DNA from: Gaeumannomyces sp. JS-464
Lineage: Eukaryota > Ascomycota > Sordariomycetes > Magnaporthales > Magnaporthaceae
Reading direction: 5' to 3'
NCBI GenBank assembly: GCA_002197995.1
Contig: NGZR01000006.1
Span: 1,550,001-1,614,000, forward strand
DNA: 64,000 nt
Part shown: one piece after another, positions 33,113 to 42,335 of the stretch
How positions within the stretch are numbered: position 1 is the first letter of the stretch
How the letters are laid out: every line of letters starts with the position of its first letter
Made by a program: the position numbers and the translations under genes
Notes under the pieces: model-generated
Seen by the model: the letters and a program-made list of their open reading frames with translations, nothing else
What the model was told of the DNA's origin: nothing
Databases searched by the model: none

Positions 33113-33887
33113 CCCCACCTACAAGGTTGTCGTGGTTGTTGGTTCTGTTTCCGTCTTAGCGACGTGCTGGGCTGTGGCGCAAACTTGGCTAGCGTTTTGA
33201 TTGGCTGAATCCTGTCCGGTCCCGCCACACGTGCAACGTCGTCCGGACCAACACGCATATCTGTGGGCCGCCGGCAACAGCATTTACTCCATCGCACTAA
33301 GAATGGGACTGCACAACACATGGGTGTTCTCGTTTTTTGCCATCCCCGGTCCTCACGATTCCCGCCATTTGCTGTACGTGCCGCGCTCGAAATTGTCCAT
33401 TGTTGGGAGTCGGGTGGTTTGATCCTAGTAAGCACCCACCAGCTCATCCGGCTGGAACCGCCCAGGCCAAGGGAGATCCCAGAAGAACCGGGAGTAATTA
33501 TGATCGTACGGGAAATGGAACAGGGTGTGCTTGTTGGGGCCGAACAATGTCTCCGGCCGAGGTTTGTCAACCGAGCGTGTCCCTGTGGGCCTGGGTGCGC
33601 GCAGTAAGCATCTCCAATACGCTACGTGGGAGGAACCATGTTGAGTCCATGATTTTCCATTATATAACAGCCACCTCGCCGTAGTTTGTGCCCGGCAGCA
33701 GTAGAGACCAAGCCAGGGGCAAGAACAGTACCCATCAGCTTTTACAACCAGCCGGAAAGTCAGCCTTTCCCAAATTCGACCGCGCAGCTCTTCGATCCTT
33801 TCAACAAGAAAAACACACGCATCTACTAACATCTACGCAACACGCCCATCCGCCAACGTGTACGAAACACACCATTTACCAGCACCC
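33113..33887. other. Upstream region of the first secreted-protein gene
   Basis: No gene recognised. The last 200 bp become CA-rich (ACACACC..CACAC) as is common for fungal 5' leaders. Confidence 0.35.
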
Positions 33888-34382
33888 ATGAAACACACAA
33901 TGCGTCTCCGCTCCATCGTCCTCGCCGCTCTCGCCTTCGGGGCGTCCGCCATCCTCGCCGCCCCCGCTGCGAATCCCACCGACCCGTCAGTTGCACTCGG
34001 CCCCGACGCCGCACAAGTTACGACCCACTCCTTCGCCGACCTTGCCGCAACCGGGAACGAGCTAACCGACGCCGCCGCGCCTTGGAGCGTCGCGTACCAC
34101 GGGGTGGGCGCGGGGGCGGCGGGGTGGGCGAGGCGGGCACGGGGGTGGAGGTGGGGGCCGCGGCGGGGGGCGCAAAGAGCGGCCGCCCGGGATGCCGGCG
34201 AAGACCAAGCCCAACGGGGGCCTGGGAGCAAGCCTGGGAGCAAGCCGGTCAGCTTTTTGGACAAGGTCACAGAAGCGACCGACGCGGCGCTCGGGGTTGC
34301 TGAGGGTGCGGTCGGCACCGCAGAACGGCTCCGAGCTTTCGGGCCATACAAAGCCCCCGTGCCTGGGGGCCTTGTGCTTTGA
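33888..34382 (+). CDS. Small secreted protein with glycine-rich middle (frame uncertain)
   Basis: ATG 33888 gives MKHTMRLRSIVLAALAFGAS, then AILAAPAANP: a convincing signal peptide ending near residue 25. An open frame runs to a stop at 34382, ending with SFLDKVTEATDAALGVAEG and AERLRAFGPYKAP, probably helical. In the middle this frame becomes arginine/tryptophan-rich and unnatural. The neighbouring frame from about 34081 reads LERRVPRGGRGGGGVGEAG, a Kex2-like dibasic site followed by a glycine-rich run. A missing C near 34080 and a second compensating break would combine them. The family is unknown. It leads a run of four secreted-protein genes. Confidence 0.5.
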   Translation: MKHTMRLRSIVLAALAFGASAILAAPAANPTDPSVALGPDAAQVTTHSFADLAATGNELTDAAAPWSVAYHGVGAGAAGWARRARGWRWGPRRGAQRAAARDAGEDQAQRGPGSKPGSKPVSFLDKVTEATDAALGVAEGAVGTAERLRAFGPYKAPVPGGLVL

Positions 34383-35186
34383 GCCGGTCCCAGATCGCCG
34401 CTACCTGAAGGACCTCGTCGGTCCGTCCAGGGGTTTTGTGTTTAGCAGAGGAATAACAGAGCGTTGTAAGGAGTTATAAGCTCGCGGTAGATCGCGCTTG
34501 GATTTGGGGTTCCACTTTTCTTTTTTTCTTTTTTGCCTTGTGGTTTCTTTTTATGCGTGGAGCTGGGGCGCATACTTACAATTCCGCTGATACCACAAGG
34601 CCAAAGGCGGCGTTTTAGGAATTTTAAGCGACTAAGTTTTCGGAGGTACACTTGCTGCGGTCTTCCGCTTTCCTGTGACAGACATCACATGCTGTAGATC
34701 CCACACGAAGGGACATCGAAGAGCAATCTAATAATCTCTCGAGGCGATAGGATAACGAGTGCCAGAATGCGCCTTGCATTAGCGAGCTTCTCGATGCAAA
34801 GGTAGCATGGGGCCCCTGGATAATACTCGAAGGTAGTCCAGGCATCTATCATTTCACCGGCGGCGAACGGTCCAGAACAACGGCAACGGGGCGCCCCCAA
34901 CAAGCATGCCAATTGCACACCCGCCTCGTTGGCGTGATGAGTAAGAACCAGCAATTCCCCCGAGCCTACAGTTCAGCTCCGGTGGGGCGTTCCCCGGTTC
35001 TCCCTGCTGCAACATCGTCAAATGCACTGGAAATGTGGGAATGGCGGGTGCCTAAAAACTGGAGCCCTGCTCGGCGACAGGCGGCGAGGCCAGACGGCCG
35101 CCGGAGAATCTCCACGATGGCCCGGGCATCAAAATAGCCCGGGACAGCAAGGGCCAGCTGGGGACACACATTGTTGTGAAGATGGA
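34383..35186. other. Intergenic region
   Basis: No gene recognised; holds the 3' flank of the first secreted-protein gene and the distal promoter of the next. Confidence 0.35.
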
Positions 35187-35194
35187 TATAAAAA
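35187..35194 (+). promoter_or_regulatory. TATA box candidate
   Basis: TATAAAAA lies about 150 bp upstream of the start codon at 35341, with a pyrimidine- and CA-rich leader in between. It is the clearest TATA-like site among the secreted-protein genes. Confidence 0.4.
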
Positions 35195-35340
35195 CCCGTG
35201 GTAGAGCCCAGGTCAACAGACGACGAGAGGGCTCACCCACCCACTGGCCAAGGACACCATCGACAAGCACCATCACGAGGAGCCCGCTCAAGCAATCTGC
35301 CTCTTTCAGCGTCAAGGTCTTTCTACGCTCTTCCGTCACG

Positions 35341-35885
35341 ATGAAGTCCCTTACCGCCGTCTCCTCCCTCGTCGCTGCCCTCGCGGCCCTGGCCCCGACC
35401 GCCTCGGCGGCCGACTGCTACGGCAGCGCCAGGCGGGGCTCGACAAAGGACTACCAGACGGCTGCGTCGGTGGTCTGTAATGGCTAGCAGTACTACAGCT
35501 TCTATAGCGGCTGCTAGGGCGGCGTGGGTGGCACGACGAACTGCAACATCCACGAGGCCTGGTTCAAGGGGACCAGCGGCAAGCGCGACAAGTGCTGGGT
35601 GAGTCGCCGTCAGACCTGGGCTGTATTACTAGCGTCCAAGATGCTAATAGCGGAGTCTCTACAATGGCGCAGGATGCATTCAACAACATCATCGGCCAGT
35701 GCGTCGAGAGGTCGGGCCGCAACGGCGGCGAGTGGAAGTGGTCCTTCAACGGCGTCCAGCAGGACTACTACATCCAGGCCAACTGGGTACGCGTCAACAA
35801 GCGGGAGATCTCGGAGGCTGTCCGTCGGGGGCTTGTCGTCGACGGCTCCTATGGTGCGGCCAACACGACTGATATCGAGGGCTAA
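35341..35885 (+). pseudogene. Secreted cysteine-containing protein with two in-frame TAG codons
   Basis: ATG 35341 gives MKSLTAVSSLVAALAALAPT, then ASA-ADCYG, a textbook signal peptide (cleavage about residue 23). The mature part has spaced cysteines (ADCYG, VVCNG, YSGC, TTNCN, RDKC, GQCVE). A 74-bp intron (35599-35672; GTGAGT to GCAG) joins KRDKCW to DAFNNIIGQCVERSGRN. The frame is otherwise continuous to TAA at 35885, but TAG codons occur at 35485-35487 and 35515-35517. Both can be CAG-to-TAG, the commonest RIP-type nonsense change. About 155 residues if read through. The family is not recognised; it is likely a former small secreted protein or effector. Confidence 0.6.
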
Positions 35886-37784
35886 GCTGTCGAGGCCGAG
35901 TGCGGAGGGGTGGATTGTGGATTGGGAATGCTGTGGCGGAGAAATAAAATAAAACAAAAAAAAGGCGAAATATAATTAAAATCGACTTAGGCTAATTGTC
36001 GAGTCGGCGGTACGGCCTCGTTAGGGCCGGGGCCGTCATTGTATTTTTGGGTGGTTGTTGAAACCTGGGCCCTGAATCCCAAGCGAACCCGTCTTCTTTT
36101 AACCAAACTGGATGTGGCGTAGTTTGACAATTGCCCCTGAAAAAAGCCGATGTGCTTATGGCAAACCCGCGCCAAGGGTTTTGTGCTTGTAGAAGAGCAC
36201 GTGCAGGAGACCGATGAGGAAGCTGCACTGTATGCCGGCCTTGTCAGCGTCAGACGGAAGTTGATCCTACAGCCAGCTGCGGCGCTCGGGTTGGACTCGG
36301 CGAGCCCCCACCAGAGACGGCGGCGAGTATGTGGCAACGAGAAAACGACCATGCGCAGATGCTTTCTTTGAACATCGTCAATCATTTAAGCTGGCGCCCA
36401 GTCGATTCCACCAGCTGCCGTTTCTCGCTGGCCGCTCCCAGGGTTTAGACCATCGCACGCCAGCGCGGTGGATGCCATGACAAGCTGCCCGGAAGTCGGA
36501 ACCGATTGACTGGGCCCCAGAGGCGGGTGTAATTAGGCTTATCCAGTGGAGCCCCAGGCACCGCCGCCCTGGGCACGGCGTCTGCCTGGACGCCCCACCC
36601 CGCCACACTTGGCCAAAATGATGCAGGCCCCTGTAAGCAGAACATTACCTACGTCCAAACGATCCAAAGATGCGAGCTGATGCGCCCAGCGAGGCGTGAG
36701 GCACGGGGAAACGAGAGCTATTCTTTACTCTTTCTCCCGGCCTGCGGCGGCAGCAAGCAATGTTTTGGGTCCTGCGCGACATGCGAGGGTGATCTGTTGA
36801 GTTGATGGAAAACCCCGGCTCCAATTGTATCCACATTACGTCCCAGGCACGGCACTTGAGCGATGGGGCAGCGGCAGCCCGCCAGCAGGGGTCCCGCGAC
36901 GAGCACACACACGCCGCACGCCTACCAACAACATCGGGACCGAGGATGCGCAAAGCGTCAACATCGGATGCGGTTCCCGGCCCTGATCCAAATGGAGCTC
37001 CGGAGCCAGCTGGCGCTTGTAGTAAGGACCGTCAATCCAACAAGCGAAGGCATCACATCGCAATTGGGATTGTGTAAGGCTGAGCCAAAGCACCTGCAGC
37101 AGCCAGTGGCTGAGTCTGACACCAGCACACCAGACATCCATTCGCCGGCCGTGTTTTTGGCCCCTGACATGGAGGGCCCAGCTGTACAGGGAGCAGCCAC
37201 ACTCGCCATGCGCGCCGACTACTCGCTCCTCCAGACACCATTGGTGCCAGAGATGGGAAGGCAGGAACGCGGCGAGTCGCTCCCACGTCACGGCCGCTTC
37301 AGAGTAAGCCAGCGCCCTCGGAGTGGGGATAGCATCATGCTGTCAAGAGAGGTCTGTTGTTCCCAGGCGCAAGCGAAGCAGAATAGCTCAGCGGCCGCGG
37401 CAGCCAGAGACCCTTACGGAACATGGGCCCGGGCGGCTTACTGGTTTCTCGGCGACGGACAGCACATAAGAAGATGCCATCGAGACTCCGGTTGAGGTCG
37501 GACTTCTCATCCTGCATCATCACCAACAACAGCATCTCCAGCATCAACATCCTCACCACCAACAAACTACCACCGACATCCCGAAGCAGTCACTACCAGC
37601 CTCGTATTTCCCTCTCTCGGATCTACTAACATCCCAGCATCATCCCAGCCTTCGACTTGCCACCAAGCAGCATCCCCTTCCCTCTGCAACAGGCAGTTCA
37701 AGCAGTCCGACTAGCTGACCAACCATCTACAAACCCCGCCACGCGCACATCTAGGCAGTCCATCCACACCAACACACAGTCACA
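35886..37784. other. Intergenic region (1.9 kb)
   Basis: Contains open frames on both strands, the longest about 210 codons (36863-37495), but their composition is irregular and no motif or signal peptide is seen. The last 300 bp are rich in CATCACCAACA-type sequence and probably form the 5' leader of the repeat-precursor gene. Confidence 0.4.
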
Positions 37785-39092
37785 ATGAAGTACCAGACTT
37801 TCGGCGCCTTCCTCCTGGCCGTCGCCATGCCCATCATGGCCGCCCCGGCCCAGCCGGAGCCCTCCGTCGCCGACGCCGCCGCCGTCGAGGACGCGGTGCG
37901 GGCCATCATCCAGCAGGAGCAGCAGGAGCAGCCAAAGGTTGAGGCGCGCGTGTACATCCCCAGGCCCGGCGGCGGGAGGCTGCCGCGCCCCCTTCCCTGG
38001 TTCCGCACCCAGAATCTGAACACGTTCGCGAACGGCCAGCCGGCGGTCGCCAGGCGTGACGTCGGCGACGACGAGGCGCTCCTCGAGCGGCGCAAGTTCG
38101 GCAGGAAGACCAATGCCGTCAACACCATCACCAACATTGTCGGTACGGTCCTGCCCTGGCTGAACCAGCGCGACCTCGACGGCCTGGCGGCGGCTGGCGG
38201 CGAGCAGGAGGAGGGCCACCTCGAGCGCCGCAAGTTCGGCAGGAAGACGAACGCTGTTAACGCCATCACCAACCTCGTCGGCACTGTCCTTCCCTGGCTG
38301 AACCAGCGCGACCTATCCAGCGTTGACGCGTCCGGCCTGGAGGCCCGCGACGAGCCCGTCCTTTCCGAGGCCGAGGTCCGCGACACTATCGCTTCTGCGA
38401 TCGACCAGTACGAGCAGGCGAACCAGAAGCGCGATCTCGAGAGCTCCGCGGACGCCTCGCTCGAACGCCGCAAATTCGGCAGGAAAACCAATGCCGTGAA
38501 CGCTATTACCAACCTTGTCGGTACGGTTCTGCCTTGGTTGAACCAGCGCGATCTCGACGGCCTGGCGACGGCCGGCGGTGAGCAGGAGGGCCACCTCGAA
38601 CGCCGCAAGTTCGGCAGGAAGACCAACGCCGTCAACGCCATCACCGGCCTTGTCGGCACGGTCCTGCCCTGGCTGAACCAGCGCGACCTGTCCGACGTCA
38701 GCGCTATCGGCCTTGAGGCCCGCGACGAGCCCGTCCTTTCCGAGGCCGAGGTCCGCGACACCATCGCTTCCGCGATCGACCAGTACGAGCAGCAGCAGGG
38801 CGGCGCGCAGAAGCGCGACCTCGGGGGCCTGGAGCGCCGCAAGAACGGCCGCAAGACGGGCGCCGTCGACGCCATCACCAACATCGTCGGCACCGTCCTG
38901 CCCTTCCTGAACCTGGGCCAGCGCGACCTGTCGGGCGTCGAGGGCGCGGGCGTCGAGCGCCGCGACGCGCAGGTCCTTTCCGAGGCCGAGATCCACGACG
39001 CCATCGCCGCCGCGGTTGACCAGTACGAGGCCCAGCAGAAGCGCGACGAGACGGCGAGCCAGGAGCGTGTCGCCCGTTCCCTCCGGGCGTAA
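37785..39092 (+). CDS. Secreted Kex2-processed repeat precursor (five peptide cores)
   Basis: Intact 435-codon frame. MKYQTFGAFLLAVAMPIMAA is a signal peptide, followed by a proline/glutamine-rich propeptide. Five core repeats begin at residues 104, 150, 230, 275 and 353. Each is preceded by LERR and reads KFGRKTNAVN(A/T)ITN(L/I)VGTVLP then WLNQRD; the fifth is divergent (KNGRKTGAVD, PFLNLGQRD). Short spacers (LDGLAAAGGEQE) alternate with long ones (LSEAEVRDTIASAIDQYEQ, three copies), so the gene grew by duplicating a two-core unit. ERR and QKR sites suit Kex2 cleavage in the Golgi. The released peptides would be basic at the N-terminus, then hydrophobic and amphipathic with one Trp, as in membrane-active or signalling peptides. 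The architecture matches KEPs (Kex2-processed repeat proteins); the core sequence matches no family I know. No intron. Confidence 0.85.
   Translation: MKYQTFGAFLLAVAMPIMAAPAQPEPSVADAAAVEDAVRAIIQQEQQEQPKVEARVYIPRPGGGRLPRPLPWFRTQNLNTFANGQPAVARRDVGDDEALLERRKFGRKTNAVNTITNIVGTVLPWLNQRDLDGLAAAGGEQEEGHLERRKFGRKTNAVNAITNLVGTVLPWLNQRDLSSVDASGLEARDEPVLSEAEVRDTIASAIDQYEQANQKRDLESSADASLERRKFGRKTNAVNAITNLVGTVLPWLNQRDLDGLATAGGEQEGHLERRKFGRKTNAVNAITGLVGTVLPWLNQRDLSDVSAIGLEARDEPVLSEAEVRDTIASAIDQYEQQQGGAQKRDLGGLERRKNGRKTGAVDAITNIVGTVLPFLNLGQRDLSGVEGAGVERRDAQVLSEAEIHDAIAAAVDQYEAQQKRDETASQERVARSLRA
38082..38930 (+). repeat. Internal repeats encoding the five peptide cores
   Basis: Lysine codons starting each core lie at 38094, 38232, 38472, 38607 and 38841. 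Spacing alternates 138, 240, 135 and 234 nt, showing a composite repeat of about 375 nt made of two cores and two spacers. Copies differ at many synonymous positions while the peptide stays nearly constant, which suggests purifying selection on the cores. Confidence 0.85.
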
Positions 39093-39583
39093 GTGCCGTC
39101 TTTCCTCACGTGTCTCCCTCTCTCTCCTAGAGCACAAGAAGCTATTTGTGCTCCGTTCACTTCAAGTTTCCTTTGTTTTCTCCTCTGCTCATCCCCGTTC
39201 TTTTTTTGCCTATCACGATCTTGGGTTTTCGCATGGCGCTGGTTGGATTTGCTTTCTTTTTTTCGGGCGTGTTGGCAGATGTCTTCTTCTGGGTTTTCTT
39301 AGCGGGAGTTTGGGGGCATCGGTCACTATTCCCACAAGGCGGGTAGTATTGCTGGCGCTTGGGTTTGCTGTTTTAGATCTGGATACCGATGCAATACATT
39401 TTCGTTCAAACTGCCATGACTTCCTCCGCCAGTGCAATCTCTCACGTATTCTCTACTTTTCCTCCCTCGTGCATGAAGCCGGTTTTCGATGGGCAATGCA
39501 CATGGGTAGAAGCGTCTCGGGTTGCAGCCCGCGCTGTCGGTTTTTGCGTTGTGGGCCGGGCGAAATGGTGCCCTGGGTCCCAA
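39093..39583. other. 3' flank of the repeat-precursor gene
   Basis: T-rich, no gene recognised. Confidence 0.35.
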
Positions 39584-39682
39584 CCCGCCTATTTGGATCC
39601 CTCAGCTATGGGACCCAAATAGGCGGGTCGCTGGGATCCATTCTCTAGGCGGGTCGCTGGGATCCATTCTCTAGGCGGGTCG
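39584..39682. repeat. 13-bp inverted repeat plus 26-bp tandem repeat
   Basis: CCCGCCTATTTGG (39584-39596) is perfectly inverted at 39615-39627. The right arm overlaps a tandem array of unit AGGCGGGTCGCTGGGATCCA plus TTCTCT (26 bp), with copies at 39621-39646 and 39647-39672 and a partial copy to 39682. The motif AAATAGGCGGGT recurs near 40094. Could be a transposon footprint or a protein-binding cluster; unknown. Confidence 0.7.
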
Positions 39683-40816
39683 GCAATGCAGGAGGAGGAT
39701 CAGCAGCCGGGCTGCACAGGAACAGCAAGCCCCAGCTCTCCCGCCCGCCGAATTGACACCCTTTTTCGAATCAGGTTATCGCCAACCCTTCAATACCGCC
39801 TTCCGTGCATGTGGCGTTCCTGATCCTCGGCCTCGTGTGGTGCACGATATGGCTGACATGGACGCAGATTCCACCTCCCGAAGCTAAACCCTTGACGACG
39901 TCATGCGGCTCGCACGAGCATGTCAACCTGGAGCGCTGGTTCTTCCGGCGCGGGAAGCTTGACAAAGCTTCCCAGGCCGAGATCCATCTTTTCCAGGCGG
40001 GCCTTGACCGAAGGGAGCCCGGGGCAAGTGCCTGGCCAGCGTTCCCACTGATGATGGCCTCGACTAGAGCACCGCCTCGCTGAGCGCCCGAAAATAGGCG
40101 GGTAATTTTCAGCGGCAGCTCTCGATCGGAAGGGCAGCCCTCCTGATTGGCTGCGGCCGCATTGCTTGGCTCCTTCGCCGCTTGGCACACTGGCGGCGGC
40201 CCACACCCCCGACTTGGCGGTGCCTCTGAGCAGCCACGCAGCCAACCGCCATCTCGGCGCTTTGGCAACCCCAATTCGATTCTAGCGCGTGAGATTTTGC
40301 TCTGACGTCGTGCTGTGCATCCGCAGATTTCGATTTCGCGCAGATCGAAGAGGGTGATAGCCGCAGCAGCCGCACTCGCGCGGCAAGGGGGCTCTCCTGT
40401 GGAGGCTGTTTCTCCAGCTTGTAGTAAGAAGGCTCAGGAAGGCGACCCTTTCTCGTCAAATTGTAGCTCCGAAATGGACAAGCACCGAAAAACGCCCGTC
40501 ACTTTGGGAAACGTGGGCGTCCGGTTGCAGTAAGCGCCAGTCGCTGTTTCCCACACCTCGGAAAGACCCAGGGCGGTGGGTGAGATGTGATCCGGGCTGC
40601 AGGCCAAGCTTCGCCCCTGAAGCTGTCGCGATGTGCATCCCGCGATGCTTGATAAATATCGACCAAGGCCCAGGCCTCCTTGTTTTGTAACTCGTACCAT
40701 CATCATCATCACCAACAACCTCAACACTACCGAACAGCAGCACCACACGCACAAACCTTTCTTCTTTCCCATCAAACTCCACCCCTCCTAGAATATTCAG
40801 AGAAGCCAGCCCCAAA
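39683..40816. other. Upstream region of the Hce2-like gene
   Basis: No gene recognised. A possible TATA-like GATAAATA is near 40651, followed by a CATCATCATCACCAACAA leader resembling that of the repeat-precursor gene. Confidence 0.35.
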
Positions 40817-41837
40817 ATGCGCGTCACAGCCGCCACACTCGCCATGATGGCCACCTCGATGGTGGCCGCGCACCCGTACGACGTCGCCGAGGGCGTCGAC
40901 AGCTTCAGCGACAACATGCGAGACATGGTGAAGCTCACCCTCGACAAGCGCAGCGAGGGCGAGGAGCCCGTCTCGCTGTGGGTGCACAAGAGCTTCAAGG
41001 TCCGGTCCGAGGACGACGACGCCTCCTTCCCCAGCTGCAGGTGCGCGACGACAACAAGGACAAGAAGCCGTCCAACGCCACCGCCGCCGCGGGCAAGAAC
41101 AAGAAGCCCAAGAAGAAGACGTTCAAGGTCCACGTGACCGAGTTCAACGACAGCATCGTCAAGTGGGTCCCCAAGCCCAAGGGCGCCAAGAAGGACGACA
41201 AGAAGCCGGCCGAGAAGAAGGAAGGCGACAAGAAGCCTGCGGAGAACAAGCCGGCCGAGAAGACGGACAAGAAGCCCAAGACCGACGAGGAGCGGAAGGC
41301 GGTGAGGGAAAAGGCCAAGGAGAAGGCCAAGGAGAAGTTTGAGCGCGGAAGCGTAAGTGCCCTTATTTCCCACACACACCTCCTCTTTGACGGCGTGTAC
41401 TAACCCAGACCCCTCCCAAACAGTGCGGCGCCAGCACCTTCACCAACAAGACCACCATCGCCGCCCCCTTCACGGGCGGGTGCCTCGCCATCCGGAACTG
41501 GGCCCGGAAGAACCCGGGCAAGTGGGTCTTCTCGCCCGCCAAGGTGCAGGGCGAGATCAACCTGATCGTGGCCGGGTCCAACAGCGGCGCCAACTGCCGC
41601 TTCGTCATCCGCAACAGCAGCGGCCACAGGACCTACATCGCAAACGTCGACGTCCACGAGCTCGTCACCGACTCGCACCGCCGCTTCGCCGTCCGGTACG
41701 GCAGCAGCGCCGACAAGACGCGCGGCCACCGCATGGCCGCCGAGGGCAACATGAAGTGCGACAAGCAGTACAAGAACGGCACCAAGTTTGAGCAGAACGT
41801 CAACTGGGCCGTCCTCAAGTACGACGGCCAGGTTTAG
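40817..41837 (+). CDS. Secreted Hce2 (Ecp2-like) candidate effector with lysine-rich linker
   Basis: ATG 40817 encodes a signal peptide (MRVTAATLAMMATSMVAA) and a dibasic LDKR site near residue 43. A low-complexity linker of Lys/Pro/Ala/Glu follows (about 41070-41340). A 71-bp intron (41353-41423, GTAAGT to ACAG) precedes the C-terminal exon. That exon shows the Hce2 pattern: CGASTFTN, GGCLAIRN, a CRFVIRN strand, VDVHELVTDSHRRF, MKCDK and NWAVLKYD, with the usual four cysteines. Hce2 proteins are homologues of Cladosporium fulvum Ecp2, secreted necrosis-related effectors. The first exon and the linker are in different frames: either one base is missing in the C4 run at 41029-41032 or an unusually short 41-bp intron exists. 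The linker extension is uncommon for the family. Confidence 0.7.
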
Positions 41838-42335
41838 GCGGCTTTTTGCCCGGAGCCTCCTGACTTCCCCTCGGTCTCTTCACCTTTTACTTCTTTACCC
41901 CTTTCTACATCCTAGGACTAGACTATACCCTATTTTGCTTCTTCTCTTTTGTACCAAATCTGCTGTATTTCGATGCATAGCGTTCGGCCGGCGTTTTGGG
42001 GAATTCCTGCATAGCGTGGGGGTTAAGACTAGCATTATGTTGCAATTTTTATTCTTTTATAACTTGACCCTGCTGTATATGCCATTACCCGTGTTTTTTT
42101 AGTTTTTTTTTTTTTAGTTCTTGCCTGTGCTAATTACGTTTCAAACTTGTTGCAGTAAATTCATGGTGTTACTCATATCCTACTAATCCCCTGACATTTG
42201 CTTACGACATAGCCCTCCGACTCCCGCCAACTCCATCAATTCCATCAGGTACAAGTGCATGACTGGGAAAGTCCTCACTTTCTTGCAAAGTTACAATCTT
42301 GTTTCGCCGCCCTCCCGACCTTACATCTCCAAGGG
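41838..42335. other. Convergent 3' intergenic region
   Basis: T-rich 3' flanks of the Hce2-like gene (plus) and the DUF7580-like gene (minus). No gene recognised. Confidence 0.4.

Noticed and set aside
36863..37495. 210-codon open frame upstream of the repeat precursor
   Set aside because: No signal peptide or domain; irregular composition with overlapping frames on the other strand.
37785..39092. Dikaritin-type RiPP cluster (ustiloxin-like) for the repeat precursor
   Set aside because: No DUF3328/UstY-like protein with HxxHC motifs is visible nearby, and the cores are longer than dikaritin cores.
40998..41040. 41-bp intron in the Hce2 gene (GTCCGG to CTGCAG)
   Set aside because: It would restore frame, but it is shorter than usual fungal introns and has a poor donor; a one-base length change in the adjacent C run is simpler.
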